A DNA stretch of 64,000 bases from Trueperella pyogenes (GCF_900460345.1 NZ_UHHW01000002.1:2108001-2172000), one strand, 5' to 3'. Shown: positions 25,540 through 35,250, counted from the first letter of the stretch. Program-made: numbers and translations. Notes: generated from the letters alone by a model not told the origin.

Positions 25540-26636
25540 ACACTGAGGCCGCGGCCTCCGCGCGCGAGGACCGGATCAGTCAACTCATCGGCCTATTCAT
25601 GGCTGTCATCTGGCTGGCCTTCCTTGCCTTCCCCATCGTGGAGATCCTCCGGTCGGAGGGCAGCGGCCTGTGGAAGGCACTCAACCTCGGACTACTCGGG
25701 TTGTTTGCCGCGGCCTACGTGTGGGGCATGGTTTTCGCGCTCACGCGCCCGATTCCCTTTTCGGATACGCTCTACCGAACCTCGGCGATCCTTGCGGCGC
25801 TCACCGCCGCGATCTTTGTGGTCTTCAGCTACCTGAATCCGGGAAGCTTGGCGCTGGGCATTTTCGTCGTCGCGATCGTTGTCATCACGCTGCCGCCGCG
25901 CATCGGTTATACGCTCGGCGGAATGCTCACGGTCTTTATTACATTACACATGGCCTGGACGGGCGTTGCGGGCGCGTTATTTAACGCGATCATTACCTTC
26001 AGCGTATACATCTACACGCTCGGCTCGAGTTACTTCACCCGGCAGGGCGAGCGCGAAACCCAAACTGCACGCCGCGAGGCCGCTCTCGACGAGCGCGAGC
26101 GCGTGGCCCGCGACGTTCACGACGTCCTCGGCCACACCCTCACCGTCATCTCGCTCAAATCGGAGCTCGCGGCCAAACTCATCGACCGCGACCCCGCCCG
26201 TGCCCGCACCGAACTCCTCGCGGTCAATGAGCTCAGCCGCCAGGCCATCGGCGAGGTGCGCGCCACCGTCGCCGGGCTCACCAACCGCAGCCTGGCCACC
26301 GAGCTCGCCACGATCCGCACGCTCACCAGCGACGTCGGACTCAACCTGACCATCACCGGCAGCGCCGACGACGCCGATCCCCGCCACCGCATCCTCTTCG
26401 GCTGGGTGGCCCGCGAGGCCATGACGAACGTCGTCCGGCACGCCAAGGCAAGTGCCGTGCGTATCGAGATCGGGGAGAGTTGGCTATCCGTGATCGACGA
26501 CGGCGTCGGGCTGGGCTCCGACGCCGAAGGCAACGGTTTGCGCGGCCTGCGTCATCGCGTCGAGGATGTGGGCGGTAAACTGACTATCAGCCCCGGACCG
26601 GCGGGGCAGGGAACGAAAGTCGAGGTGAGAATGTGA
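25536..26636 (+). CDS. Membrane sensor histidine kinase (HisKA_3, DesK-like)
   Basis: Translation starts at the GTG that overlaps the permease stop. The 366-residue protein has five or six N-terminal helices (about residues 15-165), a coiled linker TARREAALDERERVARD, the H-box VHDVLGHTLTVISLKSELAAKLI, and the ATPase domain with REAMTNVVRHAKASAV, VIDDGVGLGSD and GNGLRGLRHRVEDVGG. The helical sensor resembles DesK-type kinases that read membrane state. It is encoded with the ABC-2 exporter and the LuxR regulator, so it probably controls that exporter. Confidence 0.93.
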   Translation: MNTEAAASAREDRISQLIGLFMAVIWLAFLAFPIVEILRSEGSGLWKALNLGLLGLFAAAYVWGMVFALTRPIPFSDTLYRTSAILAALTAAIFVVFSYLNPGSLALGIFVVAIVVITLPPRIGYTLGGMLTVFITLHMAWTGVAGALFNAIITFSVYIYTLGSSYFTRQGERETQTARREAALDERERVARDVHDVLGHTLTVISLKSELAAKLIDRDPARARTELLAVNELSRQAIGEVRATVAGLTNRSLATELATIRTLTSDVGLNLTITGSADDADPRHRILFGWVAREAMTNVVRHAKASAVRIEIGESWLSVIDDGVGLGSDAEGNGLRGLRHRVEDVGGKLTISPGPAGQGTKVEVRM

Positions 26637-27241
26637 CCATTCGAGTCGTTCTCGCCGACGATCAGGCCCTCGTCCGGGGCGCGCTGGCCGCACTACTGTC
26701 CTTGGAGGAGGGGATCGACGTCGTCGGGCAGACGGGACGCGGTGAGGAACTTGTGCGCCTCGTCGAGGAGCTGCACCCCGACGTCGCACTTGTGGACATC
26801 GAGATGCCGGGGATGGATGGGATCGAGGCGACCCGGCAGATCGCGGCCGCGCTTCCACAGGTCGCGTGCCTGATCGTCACGACATTCGGGCGGCCGGGCT
26901 ACCTGCAGCGGGCGCTCGATGCGGGGGCGCGCGGGTTCGTCGTCAAGGAGACGCCGGCGGAGCAGCTGGCGGACATGGTGCGAGCCGTTCATGCTGGTCA
27001 ACGCGTTATTGACCCGGCGCTTGCCACCGAGGCCCTCTTTTCTGGGGCAAACCCGCTCACCGAGCGCGAACGGGAGATCCTGCGGCTGGCCCTCAACGGC
27101 GGCACGGTCGCCGATATCGCCGCACGGGTCTACCTATCGGAGGGGACCGTGCGCAACCACCTGTCGGCGGCAATTGGGAAGATGGGCGTGCGGACTCGCG
27201 CCGAGGCGGCACGCGCCGCCCGCGACCTCGGGTGGCTCTAG
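26633..27241 (+). CDS. LuxR/NarL-family response regulator
   Basis: This 202-residue regulator starts with GTG overlapping the kinase stop. The receiver has VVLADDQALVRGAL and ALVDIEMPGMDGIEA (Asp about residue 54), with KETPAEQ in the output face. The C-terminal HTH is LTEREREILRLALNGGTVADIAARVYLSEGTVRNHL (split by eye into two helices). It is the last gene of the exporter/kinase unit and its likely activator. Confidence 0.93.
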   Translation: MTIRVVLADDQALVRGALAALLSLEEGIDVVGQTGRGEELVRLVEELHPDVALVDIEMPGMDGIEATRQIAAALPQVACLIVTTFGRPGYLQRALDAGARGFVVKETPAEQLADMVRAVHAGQRVIDPALATEALFSGANPLTEREREILRLALNGGTVADIAARVYLSEGTVRNHLSAAIGKMGVRTRAEAARAARDLGWL

Positions 27242-27281
27242 CCCGGTCGTGGGTTTCCCAGTCCGGGATTTTTCCCCGATC

Positions 27282-27354
27282 CTCAGTACCTTCCGACACT
27301 TGTCGGCACTGAAATCCCTGGTTATAGGGGCGAGAAACGTCGTTAAGTACTGAC
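27282..27354. repeat. TCAGTAC palindromic repeat, copy 3
   Basis: Outer TCAGTAC (27283-27289) and GTACTGA (27347-27353) enclose a centre with TTCCGACACTTGTCGGCAC and CGAGAAACGTCGTTAA, related to but more diverged than copy 2. A partial half-site TCAAGTACTAG follows at about 27383. It lies after the second signalling module and before the helicase gene. Confidence 0.75.
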
Positions 27355-27467
27355 GAATAATGTTGGCCGTAAATTTCGGTCTCAAGTACTAGCCTTAAGC
27401 ATCGGCCATGCGGGCATAGAGAACGCTGACAGCCCAAGACCTAGCACGCGTGGCACAATGGTAGGCG

Positions 27468-30400
27468 ATGACGACGAACGAAAACCCGGCCAAACACACC
27501 AAACGCACGCCCGGCACCAGGCGCACCAAGCGCACCCCGCGCGGCCCGCGACCCTTCACCCCCGCCGAACTCCAGGCCCGCCGCGACGCCGTACCCACCA
27601 TCACCTACCCCGCCCAGCTGCCCGTATCGGCGCGCAAAGCTGACATCGCCGCGGCAATCGAGCACAACCAGGTCGTGATTCTCGCCGGCGAAACCGGCTC
27701 CGGAAAGACCACCCAGTTACCCAAGATCTGCCTCGAACTTGGCCGCGGAATCACCGGCATGATCGGCCACACCCAGCCGCGCCGTATCGCGGCGCGCTCG
27801 GTGGCGGACCGCATCTGTGAAGAACTCGGCGTGCAACTCGGAGAGGCGATCGGCTACCAGGTGCGCTTCACCGAGCGGGTCTCGCGCACCACCCTCGTCA
27901 AGCTGATGACCGACGGCATCCTCCTCGCCGAAACCCAATCCGACCCCGAGCTGCGCAAATACGACACGATCATCATCGACGAAGCTCACGAGCGCTCCCT
28001 CAACATCGACTTCCTCCTCGGCTACCTCGCCAACCTCCTCCCCCGCCGCCCCGACCTCAAAGTCATCATCACCTCCGCCACCATCGACTCCCAACGCTTC
28101 GCCGAACACTTCGGGCGTCACATGTACGGCGGCTTCCCCGGCAACGAAGCCCCGATCATCGAGGTCTCCGGTCGCACCTTCCCCGTCGAGATCCGCTACC
28201 GCCCGCTCTACGACGACGGCGCGGCCGACTTGTCTTCCCTCGACGAGGGCCGCGAACGACTCTCCCGCGAGGAGTCGCGCGACCAGATCACCGGCATTCT
28301 CGACGCCGCCCACGAGCTCATGGCCGAGGGTCCGGGCGACATCCTCGTCTTCCTCTCCGGCGAAGGCGAAATCCGCGACACGGCGAAGGCTTTCGCCGAA
28401 GAACTCGGCAACCGGTACATCGAGCCGGGCGGACGTTCCTCTGTGCCCGACGCCGTGGAGGTGCTTCCCCTGTTTGCTCGGCTCTCGGGCGCCGAACAGC
28501 AGCGCATATTCCAGTCCCGCCGCCATCGCCGCATCATCTTGGCCACGAATATCGCCGAAACCTCGCTCACCGTGCCAGGCATTCGCTACGTCATCGACCC
28601 CGGCACCGCCCGCATCTCACGCTATTCCAACAAGACGAAGGTGCAGCGCCTCCCGATCGAGGCGATCTCGCAGGCCTCTGCCAACCAGCGCTCGGGCCGC
28701 TCGGGCCGCGTCCAGGACGGTATCGCCATCCGCTTGTACTCGGAAGAAGACTTCGCCGCCCGCCCCGAGTTCACCGAGCCGGAGATCCAACGAACCTCCC
28801 TCGCTGCGGTCATCCTCCAAATGGCGTCCATGAACTTGGGCTCGGTCGAGGATTTCCCCTTCATCGATCCGCCGGACATGCGGGCCGTGCGCGCAGGTAT
28901 CCAACTCCTCGAGGAGATCGGAGCGCTCGCTCCAATGTCGGCGAAAGCCAAAGGCACGGCCATCGGCTCTGGCACCCACCTGCTCACCGACGTCGGCCGC
29001 ACGCTCGCGCGCCTACCCATCGACCCCCGCCTCGGGCGCATGCTGCTCTCCGCCTCCGAGCAGGGCTGTGCCGGGGAAGTCCTCGTGCTGGTGGCTGCCA
29101 TGTCCGTCCAGGACGTCCGCGAGCGCCCCGCCGAATTCAAAGCCCAGGCAGACCAGCTGCACGCCCGCTTCACGGACCGCACCTCGGACTTCCTCGCCTA
29201 CCTCAACCTCTGGCGTTACCTGCGCACCCAGCAGCGCGAACTGTCAGGTTCTGCTTTTCGGCGCATGTGCCGGGCGGAATACCTCAACTGGCTACGGTTC
29301 CGCGAGTGGCAGGACGTCGTCGCACAGTTGCGGGATATGGCGCGCCCGCTGGGCATGGACATCACGCCCATCGCACTCCCCACCCGCGCCGCGCTCGCCC
29401 GGTCGGCGTCGGAAGATAAGGACAACTCGCACAACCAAGACGTCGTCCGCGCGGTCAAGGAACTCGGCCAGTCTGCCGACACCCCCGCGGCCGACCAGAT
29501 CCACCGCTCCCTGCTCGTGGGCCTGCTGTCGAACCTCGGCTCGTGGGACGAGCGCACGAAGGACTACCTCGGGGCGCGCGGCACCCGCTTCGTCATCTGG
29601 CCCGGCTCGGGTCTACACCGGCGCAACCCCAGCTGGGTGATGGCCGCCGAACTCGTGGAAACTGCCCGGCTCTTCGCCCGCACGGTCGCCCAGATCAAAC
29701 CCGAGTGGGTGGAGGACGTGGGCAACCATCTGGTGCGCAAGCAACACTCTGAACCGTTCTGGTCCACCCGCCAGGGCGCGGCGATGGTTCACGAGAAGGT
29801 CACCCTCTACGGGCTGACTCTCATCGCGGACCGCAAGGTTCTCCTGTCCAAAGTCGGCATGCCGGCCGCCCGCGAACTGGCCCGCGAGATGTTCATCCGC
29901 CACGGGCTCGTGGACAATCAGTGGCGCGCCCATCACGCGTTCATCAAGCACAACAAGGACGCGCTCGACCAGGCCCGCGAGGTCGAGCAGCGCCTGCGCC
30001 AGGTGGGGCTTGTCGCCGACGACGACGCCCAGTTCGTCTTCTTCGACGAACGCATCCCGGCGAACATCGTCTCCGGGCGCCACTTCGATACGTGGTGGAA
30101 GCGTGAGCGGCACAAGAATCCCGAACTGCTGAACTTCACGCAGGAATTCCTGCTGGGCCAAAACTCCGCCGACGACGACGCCTTCCCTGACACCTGGATC
30201 CAGCGCGACATCGCGCTGCCCATCGAGTATGTCTACACGCCCGGCTCGCACGCCGACGGCCTGAGCATCGACGTGCCCGTCACCCTTCTTCCCCAGCTGA
30301 CCGACGACGGCTTCGACTGGCTGGTTCCCGGCATGCTGGACGAGCTCGTCGTCGCCACGATCCGTGCCCTGCCCAAGCCGGTGCGCCGCCACCTCGTGCC

Positions 30401-31670
30401 CGCCCCGGACACCGCGCGCGAGATCCTCGCCCGGCTGCCGCAGTGGGACGACGTCGCCCACGGCCAACTCGGCGCGCCCAGCTTCCGCCAGGCATTCAAC
30501 GACGCCGTCGCCGCGCTTCGCGGCGTCGAGATCACGCCCGAGCAGTGGGCCGAGGCGACGCTGCCCCCGCACTTGGAGATCACCTTCCGGGTTCGCTCCG
30601 AGCGCGGTGCCGTGCTCGACGAGTCCACCTCGATCACTGACCTACAGCGCCGCCTCGCACCCCAGACCCGGACGGCCGTCGAGTCGGTAGTCAAGGGCGC
30701 GGTGGCGCAGGCCCTGGAGGAGGCGCGGGCCCAGCTACTCGCGCAGCCGACCCCCGCCGCCCAGCCCAACCTCGAAGATAATCTTCACGCCTGGCCCGAC
30801 ACCGACGAACTGCCCGCCCTGGTGGAGACGAGCGGCCCGCATGGCATGGCGGTGCGGGGTTATCCGGCGCTCGTGGAGGTGGCCGGATCGCGGTCGGTAT
30901 CCCTGAAAGTTCTGGCTGAACCCGCCGAGCAAGTGCGCGACCACCGCCTCGGCGTCATCCGCCTGCTCGCCACCGAGCTGGCCCTGCCCGAGGGTCGAGT
31001 CACGTCGCGCTGGACGGGAGAGGAATCCTTGACCATGGCGGCGGCGCCGTATCGCAGCACGGCCGACGTCGTCGACGACCTGCACAAGGCCGCCGCCCGC
31101 AACATCGCCGACCAGTGGGCAAAGGCGAACGACAAGCCGCTCGGGCGCTTGCGCACCCGTGCCGACTATACGGCACTGCGCGACCACGTCCGTAACCTCC
31201 TCGAAGATGAAATATATGCGCTGGTCAAGGTGGCCGTGCGGGTGTTGCGTGCCTACGGCGAGGCGGACGCGAAGGTGCGAGCAGGCAGCTCGCTCGCCCT
31301 CATCAACACGGTCGCGGACGTGCGCGAGCAGATCGACGCGCTGGTTTACGACGGTTTTCTCGCCGCCACCGAATCAGACCGCCTCGTCCACCTCGTGCGC
31401 TACTTGCAGGCTGCCGCACTGCGCGTCGACAAGGCGGCTCGCGGGCCGGCGGCAGACGACGCGGCAGCCTGGCAGGTTCACGAGATGGAAGACCTGCTCG
31501 CCGATCAGGTCGAGGCCGCCGGTAGGCGCGCATACGATCCTCGCCGGGCCGCCACGTTGCGCCAGGCCCGCTGGATGATTGAGGAACTGCGGGTCTCGCT
31601 GTTTGCCCAGCAACTGGGCACGGCCGGGAAGGTTTCGCCGCAGCGCATCAGGAAGTTGCTGGCGAGCTAG
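27468..31670 (+). CDS. hrpA: ATP-dependent RNA helicase, DEAH family
   Basis: This 1400-residue protein has a basic N-terminus, then helicase motif I GETGSGKTTQLPKI (about residues 74-87), motif II DEAH in IIIDEAHERSLN, motif III SATID, motif V ILATNIAETSLTVPGIRYV and motif VI QRSGRSGR. The HA2, OB-fold and long HrpA C-terminal domains follow. HrpA-type helicases act on RNA and help resolve stalled ribosomes in other bacteria. Length matches the family. It is a single gene, ending one base before the convergent membrane-protein gene. Confidence 0.96.
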   Translation: MTTNENPAKHTKRTPGTRRTKRTPRGPRPFTPAELQARRDAVPTITYPAQLPVSARKADIAAAIEHNQVVILAGETGSGKTTQLPKICLELGRGITGMIGHTQPRRIAARSVADRICEELGVQLGEAIGYQVRFTERVSRTTLVKLMTDGILLAETQSDPELRKYDTIIIDEAHERSLNIDFLLGYLANLLPRRPDLKVIITSATIDSQRFAEHFGRHMYGGFPGNEAPIIEVSGRTFPVEIRYRPLYDDGAADLSSLDEGRERLSREESRDQITGILDAAHELMAEGPGDILVFLSGEGEIRDTAKAFAEELGNRYIEPGGRSSVPDAVEVLPLFARLSGAEQQRIFQSRRHRRIILATNIAETSLTVPGIRYVIDPGTARISRYSNKTKVQRLPIEAISQASANQRSGRSGRVQDGIAIRLYSEEDFAARPEFTEPEIQRTSLAAVILQMASMNLGSVEDFPFIDPPDMRAVRAGIQLLEEIGALAPMSAKAKGTAIGSGTHLLTDVGRTLARLPIDPRLGRMLLSASEQGCAGEVLVLVAAMSVQDVRERPAEFKAQADQLHARFTDRTSDFLAYLNLWRYLRTQQRELSGSAFRRMCRAEYLNWLRFREWQDVVAQLRDMARPLGMDITPIALPTRAALARSASEDKDNSHNQDVVRAVKELGQSADTPAADQIHRSLLVGLLSNLGSWDERTKDYLGARGTRFVIWPGSGLHRRNPSWVMAAELVETARLFARTVAQIKPEWVEDVGNHLVRKQHSEPFWSTRQGAAMVHEKVTLYGLTLIADRKVLLSKVGMPAARELAREMFIRHGLVDNQWRAHHAFIKHNKDALDQAREVEQRLRQVGLVADDDAQFVFFDERIPANIVSGRHFDTWWKRERHKNPELLNFTQEFLLGQNSADDDAFPDTWIQRDIALPIEYVYTPGSHADGLSIDVPVTLLPQLTDDGFDWLVPGMLDELVVATIRALPKPVRRHLVPAPDTAREILARLPQWDDVAHGQLGAPSFRQAFNDAVAALRGVEITPEQWAEATLPPHLEITFRVRSERGAVLDESTSITDLQRRLAPQTRTAVESVVKGAVAQALEEARAQLLAQPTPAAQPNLEDNLHAWPDTDELPALVETSGPHGMAVRGYPALVEVAGSRSVSLKVLAEPAEQVRDHRLGVIRLLATELALPEGRVTSRWTGEESLTMAAAPYRSTADVVDDLHKAAARNIADQWAKANDKPLGRLRTRADYTALRDHVRNLLEDEIYALVKVAVRVLRAYGEADAKVRAGSSLALINTVADVREQIDALVYDGFLAATESDRLVHLVRYLQAAALRVDKAARGPAADDAAAWQVHEMEDLLADQVEAAGRRAYDPRRAATLRQARWMIEELRVSLFAQQLGTAGKVSPQRIRKLLAS

Positions 31671-31671
31671 A

Positions 31672-32355
31672 TCAGGCAAAAAGAATCACGAGGCCAGCGC
31701 CCGCCGCAACGGATAACCACCACTCGAGCGCGGCCGAGGCCGGCTTGCGCTCGAGGGAACCGCGTCGCATGGGTAGCGCCGGGGCGCGGTTAGAAAGCTG
31801 GCGGGGGTGACGGGCGAGCCGCTCGCGCAGCGCCTCCTGCTCGGGCGTGACCTGCGCTATGTTGGCTAGCTCGCCCATGCCACGCTCGACTTGCTGGAGC
31901 ATCAGCAGAGTGCCGACCGCGGGTTCGCGAACCTGATAGCTGCCGGTCTGGCGGAGGAGGATTACCGAGCGGAACGGGTCAGAACCATCCACTGGCTGCA
32001 CGACCACCGGCACGAGGAGGCCCTTATTAGAACCGGTCTTAATGTAGCGGGAGTAGGGGCTCTCCGACGTCGCCAATGTGCGCGCGACGACGGGCACCGA
32101 CTCCGCTGAGCGCTCCTCCTTTATCACCTTCCACACCACCACGAACGCCGCCAGCAGTACTAGTGACGGGATCAGCAACATCACCGTCTTTGCGATCGAG
32201 ACACGTCCCACCAGCCAGAAAAGGGCGACCAGCGTGCCGAAGAACGCGCCGATGGTTCCGCCCGTCGTGATGCGGCGGGCGTGATCAATGGGGCGATTCG
32301 CGGGCAGCGCGCCCGCCTCGCCGATGCGAGCAACAAGGTCAGTATGTGAAGGCAT
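31672..32355 (-). CDS. Uncharacterised membrane protein
   Basis: This 227-residue protein is not recognised. It has two adjacent helices (about residues 34-50 and 58-76), a soluble basic region (about 80-205) with a GSNKGLLVPVVVQPVDGSDPF stretch split across strands, and a C-terminal helix (WWLSVAAGAGLVILFA). AAAGAGAA precedes the ATG. It lies 18 bp after the monooxygenase gene on the same strand, so the two may be co-transcribed. Confidence 0.75.
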   Translation of the reverse strand: MPSHTDLVARIGEAGALPANRPIDHARRITTGGTIGAFFGTLVALFWLVGRVSIAKTVMLLIPSLVLLAAFVVVWKVIKEERSAESVPVVARTLATSESPYSRYIKTGSNKGLLVPVVVQPVDGSDPFRSVILLRQTGSYQVREPAVGTLLMLQQVERGMGELANIAQVTPEQEALRERLARHPRQLSNRAPALPMRRGSLERKPASAALEWWLSVAAGAGLVILFA

Positions 32356-32373
32356 GATTCTCTTTCTTTGGCG

Positions 32374-33489
32374 TTAGAGTTGGCGGATGATCTCCCGGAT
32401 CGCGATACGCGCGTCACGCCGGGCACCTACTGTGGAGGCTGAAGTGCCGTAGCCGAGCAAATACACGTTGGGCTGCTTAGCCACGCGTATACCGTCCATC
32501 ACAATTCCGCCACCGCGATCGTGCAGATGCAGCGGAGCCAAATGGCGCAGATTCGCCCGAAAACCGGTGGCCCAAATGATGGCGTCAAGCTCAAGAGAGT
32601 CCTGCGCCCACCACACCCCGTGACCATCCATCCGATCAAACATCGGGCGGCGCTTAAGCAACCCCCGCTCCTCCATCCGGGTCACGCGCTCGCTGCGCGG
32701 CAAGCCCGTTTCCGCCACCACCGGGCGTAGTCGCAACCCTGCCTGAGTGCGCGCGCGAACCTGGGCCTCGATCTTGCGCCCAGCCTCCACGGTCAAACCC
32801 CCGGCCGCCTGACCGACCGTAAAGTCATCCTTACTACGCCATCGCGGGGGCGTGCGGGTTGCCCAGAAGAGTTCTTTCGTCACCCGCGAGACTTCATCGA
32901 TATGATCGATCGCCGAGATCCCGCCACCGACGACGAGTGTGCGTTTGCGCCAAAACAAATCCGACCCCTTATAGTCTCGGGTGTGGATTTGTATTCCACT
33001 GAAACGATCCCGGCCCGGATACCACGGGATGAAAGGAGCGTCCCACGTGCCCGTACAATTGACCACAAAACGGGCGCGGTAGTTACCAGCTGAGGTTACA
33101 AGGAAGAGGCGGTCTCCGCCGTCGTGAACGCTATCGACCCTGACCGGGCGGAGAATCGGCAAATCAAAGGCGTCCTCGTAGCGTGCAAAGTAATCGGTGA
33201 TAAACGTGGAGGCGCGCTCCGTGCCATCGGCAGGCGGGGCGGAAAGGCCGGGCAGGTCGGCGATGTGATTGACGGTTTTCATCGTGAGTCCATCCCACCG
33301 GTGACGCCACGCACCGCCTGGACCCAGCTCGGCGTCGAGCACCACGAAGGATGCCTTCGCCCGATGCGCCGGCGGTGAGGCGGGGGCATAACCCGCCACG
33401 CCGCGATGCTGAAGTTCATGGGCTGCGACCAAACCGGCCTGCCCGGCGCCGATCACGACGACGTCGACGTCGTGGATGGAGGAATTCAT
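32374..33489 (-). CDS. Flavin-containing monooxygenase / NAD(P)-binding oxidoreductase
   Basis: This 371-residue protein has two dinucleotide-binding motifs: VVVIGAGQAGLVAAHEL at residues 10-26 for FAD and TLVVGGGISAIDHI near residue 190 for NAD(P)H. ARFVVNCTGTWDAPFIPWYPGRD fits the FMO-type linker and IIWATGFRANL the C-terminal ATG motif. This is the pattern of YceI-unrelated CzcO-like/FMO monooxygenases. The substrate is unknown. It diverges from the SprT-like gene. Confidence 0.85.
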   Translation of the reverse strand: MNSSIHDVDVVVIGAGQAGLVAAHELQHRGVAGYAPASPPAHRAKASFVVLDAELGPGGAWRHRWDGLTMKTVNHIADLPGLSAPPADGTERASTFITDYFARYEDAFDLPILRPVRVDSVHDGGDRLFLVTSAGNYRARFVVNCTGTWDAPFIPWYPGRDRFSGIQIHTRDYKGSDLFWRKRTLVVGGGISAIDHIDEVSRVTKELFWATRTPPRWRSKDDFTVGQAAGGLTVEAGRKIEAQVRARTQAGLRLRPVVAETGLPRSERVTRMEERGLLKRRPMFDRMDGHGVWWAQDSLELDAIIWATGFRANLRHLAPLHLHDRGGGIVMDGIRVAKQPNVYLLGYGTSASTVGARRDARIAIREIIRQL

Positions 33490-33538
33490 ACGTCAAACGT
33501 ATCCCACCCAGCACACAGGTGACGGTTAGGATCGTGGT

Positions 33539-34003
33539 ATGAATCTGACCGAGGCTCATCTACTCGCCCGCGCTCTCATGGACGATCACGGACTGGCAGG
33601 GTGGACGTTGGTGATGGATCGAGCCAAACGCCGCGCCGGTTTCACCAGCCATGCCCGGAAGACGATCTCTTTCTCTCGCCCGCTGCTCGAGCTGTATACG
33701 CCCGAGCAAGTCCGACTACTCGTGCTGCACGAGGTAGCGCACGCGTTGGTGGGAGAGGGGCACGGCCACGACGCCGTGTGGCGGTCTATGTGCCTGACGA
33801 TTGGCGGGGACGGGCGCGCCAGCGTGGATCCAGGCTGGCCTGAGCCGACGGCGCTGTGGGTGGGATTATGTCCGAATGGGCACCGGATTGAGCGCCAGCG
33901 GCTCGTGCGCCGACGGTCGACGTGCCGATGTTGCTCGGCTAATTATGACGAACGTTACCTCATCACCTGGACGAATCAACGCACGGGTGAGGTCTTTCGG
34001 TAG
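33539..34003 (+). CDS. SprT-like zinc metalloprotease domain protein
   Basis: This 154-residue protein has the metalloprotease motif VLHEVAHALVGEGHGHDAVW (HExxH about residues 61-65, third ligand His in GHGHD) and a C-terminal zinc-ribbon-like part with CPNGH and CRCC. SprT/Spartan-type proteins bind zinc and DNA-associated substrates; the bacterial role is little known. It is the last GC-typical gene before the repeat-bounded island. Confidence 0.82.
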   Translation: MNLTEAHLLARALMDDHGLAGWTLVMDRAKRRAGFTSHARKTISFSRPLLELYTPEQVRLLVLHEVAHALVGEGHGHDAVWRSMCLTIGGDGRASVDPGWPEPTALWVGLCPNGHRIERQRLVRRRSTCRCCSANYDERYLITWTNQRTGEVFR

Positions 34004-34024
34004 TTTACTCGCACGTCCTGTGAT

Positions 34025-34133
34025 CCGACAGTTCTTTTGAGGATTTGGCCCACCTCGCGACAGTTCTTTTGAATATACCGGCTGCCGGTTCATATATGGA
34101 CCTGGTTCCGCTGAGATTCATGTTTTGTGTCGG
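34025..34133 (+). repeat. 109-bp CCGACA element, copy A
   Basis: Full-length plus-strand copy with CCGACAGTTCTTTTGA at the start, the inner repeat CGACAGTTCTTTTGA at 34058, a pairing centre CCGGCTGCCGG and the terminal TGTCGG. Its last 83 bases (34051-34133) are identical to 35276-35358 in copy B. Confidence 0.92.
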
Positions 34134-34139
34134 CTGCCA

Positions 34140-34345
34140 GCCTAATCTTGCAACGGCGCAACTATCACTATCGGCCGGATCTATTACGGGAAGCAGTCAA
34201 GCACGTTAAGATCGTTAATGATGAGCTAAAAATGCGCAAGAGTGACACCGAAAACCTCTTTACTGTTACTCGTGTCACAGATAACATAGACGCGCTGCTA
34301 GTTTCGTGTTGTCAGTTTCGGTCATTCGAGATGGATGTCGATTGA
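34140..34345 (+). pseudogene. Possible remnant of a DUF559-type gene 3' end
   Basis: The frame here encodes LILQRRNYHYRPDLLREA near its start, resembling RRRNYRHWPEPLWEE at the C-terminus of the DUF559-like protein encoded 1.2 kb away. Over about 53 bases I count 37 identities between 34141-34193 and the minus strand of the region ending near 35411. No ribosome site or full domain is visible, and the frame would begin inside copy A. The rest (to 34345) is not recognised. Confidence 0.4.
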
Positions 34346-34362
34346 CTAGAGGTGAGATTGGT

Positions 34363-35241
34363 ATGGCATCTTCTTTACAATTCAGATTTGACCCGTATTA
34401 TGACCAACAAGTGGCAGCCACAATACTGAGCATTACCCATGTTTCAACGACGGGAATGCACAAGCATGCATGCTCGGTGCTTTTGCATGACGAAGTATCT
34501 CTCATGTCGGCCACTATCACCTCTTGGTTACAAAGAATTCACGATGTTCACCCTCAGCAGCCATCACAAGAGCCGGACAACAACCACCATTGCACGTCCC
34601 TGCAGGATTTGGACGTTTTAAATATCTGGGACGTGAACGTTAACCTACGCCTCAGTGTGTGCCCCGAATGCGGCAAACTCTACCTCTTTGTTACTTTCTT
34701 GGGCGATCAACGTGAAACTATCGAGGACAGCAGTGGCCTACTGGTTGATCGTGCGCAACTCCAACGCCTGGCCGAGATCATTAATGAATCAACGGATTGT
34801 GCTGGCTACTGCACCTTCGGCGCTCAAGATTTCAGTTTCACATACTCTATTCGCCCTGCGGTCACCATCACACGTGATCAGCTAGTTGTGCACACTCCAA
34901 TAGAACAGCAGTATCCGGTGACGATTCACGATGCGCAATGGCATGAGTTGCTAGCTTTCGCTGAACAGCTGAACGACGACGAAGTCGACCTTGCATGTAC
35001 GACGACCCGGAACGCAGGCTCTTGTTATGTCACCTTATCAGCAACTCAACAACGAGATGACCTATTCTTTGACGATCACTTTATTTCTACAGTAAATATC
35101 CGCGTGTTCGGCCCAGGCGGAGGTGCTGGCCAGGGTTATTCCTTCATGAGTGCGAATAGCCGTTACGGCACGCAGGCCGTCACTATGGATGGCACCCGCG
35201 CGATGGTTTTCAACGGCCTCTCCTTTCACTTCGTTCCGTAG
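34363..35241 (+). CDS. Unknown protein bracketed by repeat copies A and B
   Basis: The ATG at 34363 (MASSLQFRFDPYY) follows AGGTGAG by a suitable gap; the frame continues upstream to 34306 without a ribosome site. The 292-residue product is not recognised. It has no signal peptide or membrane helix, a single CPECGKLYLFVTF segment (about residues 98-110) like half of a zinc knuckle, many Asp/His residues and two or more beta-rich parts, and ends RAMVFNGLSFHFVP. Composition is clearly AT-richer than the neighbours. Copies A and B of the 109-bp element stand on both sides in the same orientation, suggesting acquisition as a cassette. Confidence 0.7.
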   Translation: MASSLQFRFDPYYDQQVAATILSITHVSTTGMHKHACSVLLHDEVSLMSATITSWLQRIHDVHPQQPSQEPDNNHHCTSLQDLDVLNIWDVNVNLRLSVCPECGKLYLFVTFLGDQRETIEDSSGLLVDRAQLQRLAEIINESTDCAGYCTFGAQDFSFTYSIRPAVTITRDQLVVHTPIEQQYPVTIHDAQWHELLAFAEQLNDDEVDLACTTTRNAGSCYVTLSATQQRDDLFFDDHFISTVNIRVFGPGGGAGQGYSFMSANSRYGTQAVTMDGTRAMVFNGLSFHFVP

Positions 35242-35250
35242 TGGACAGCT

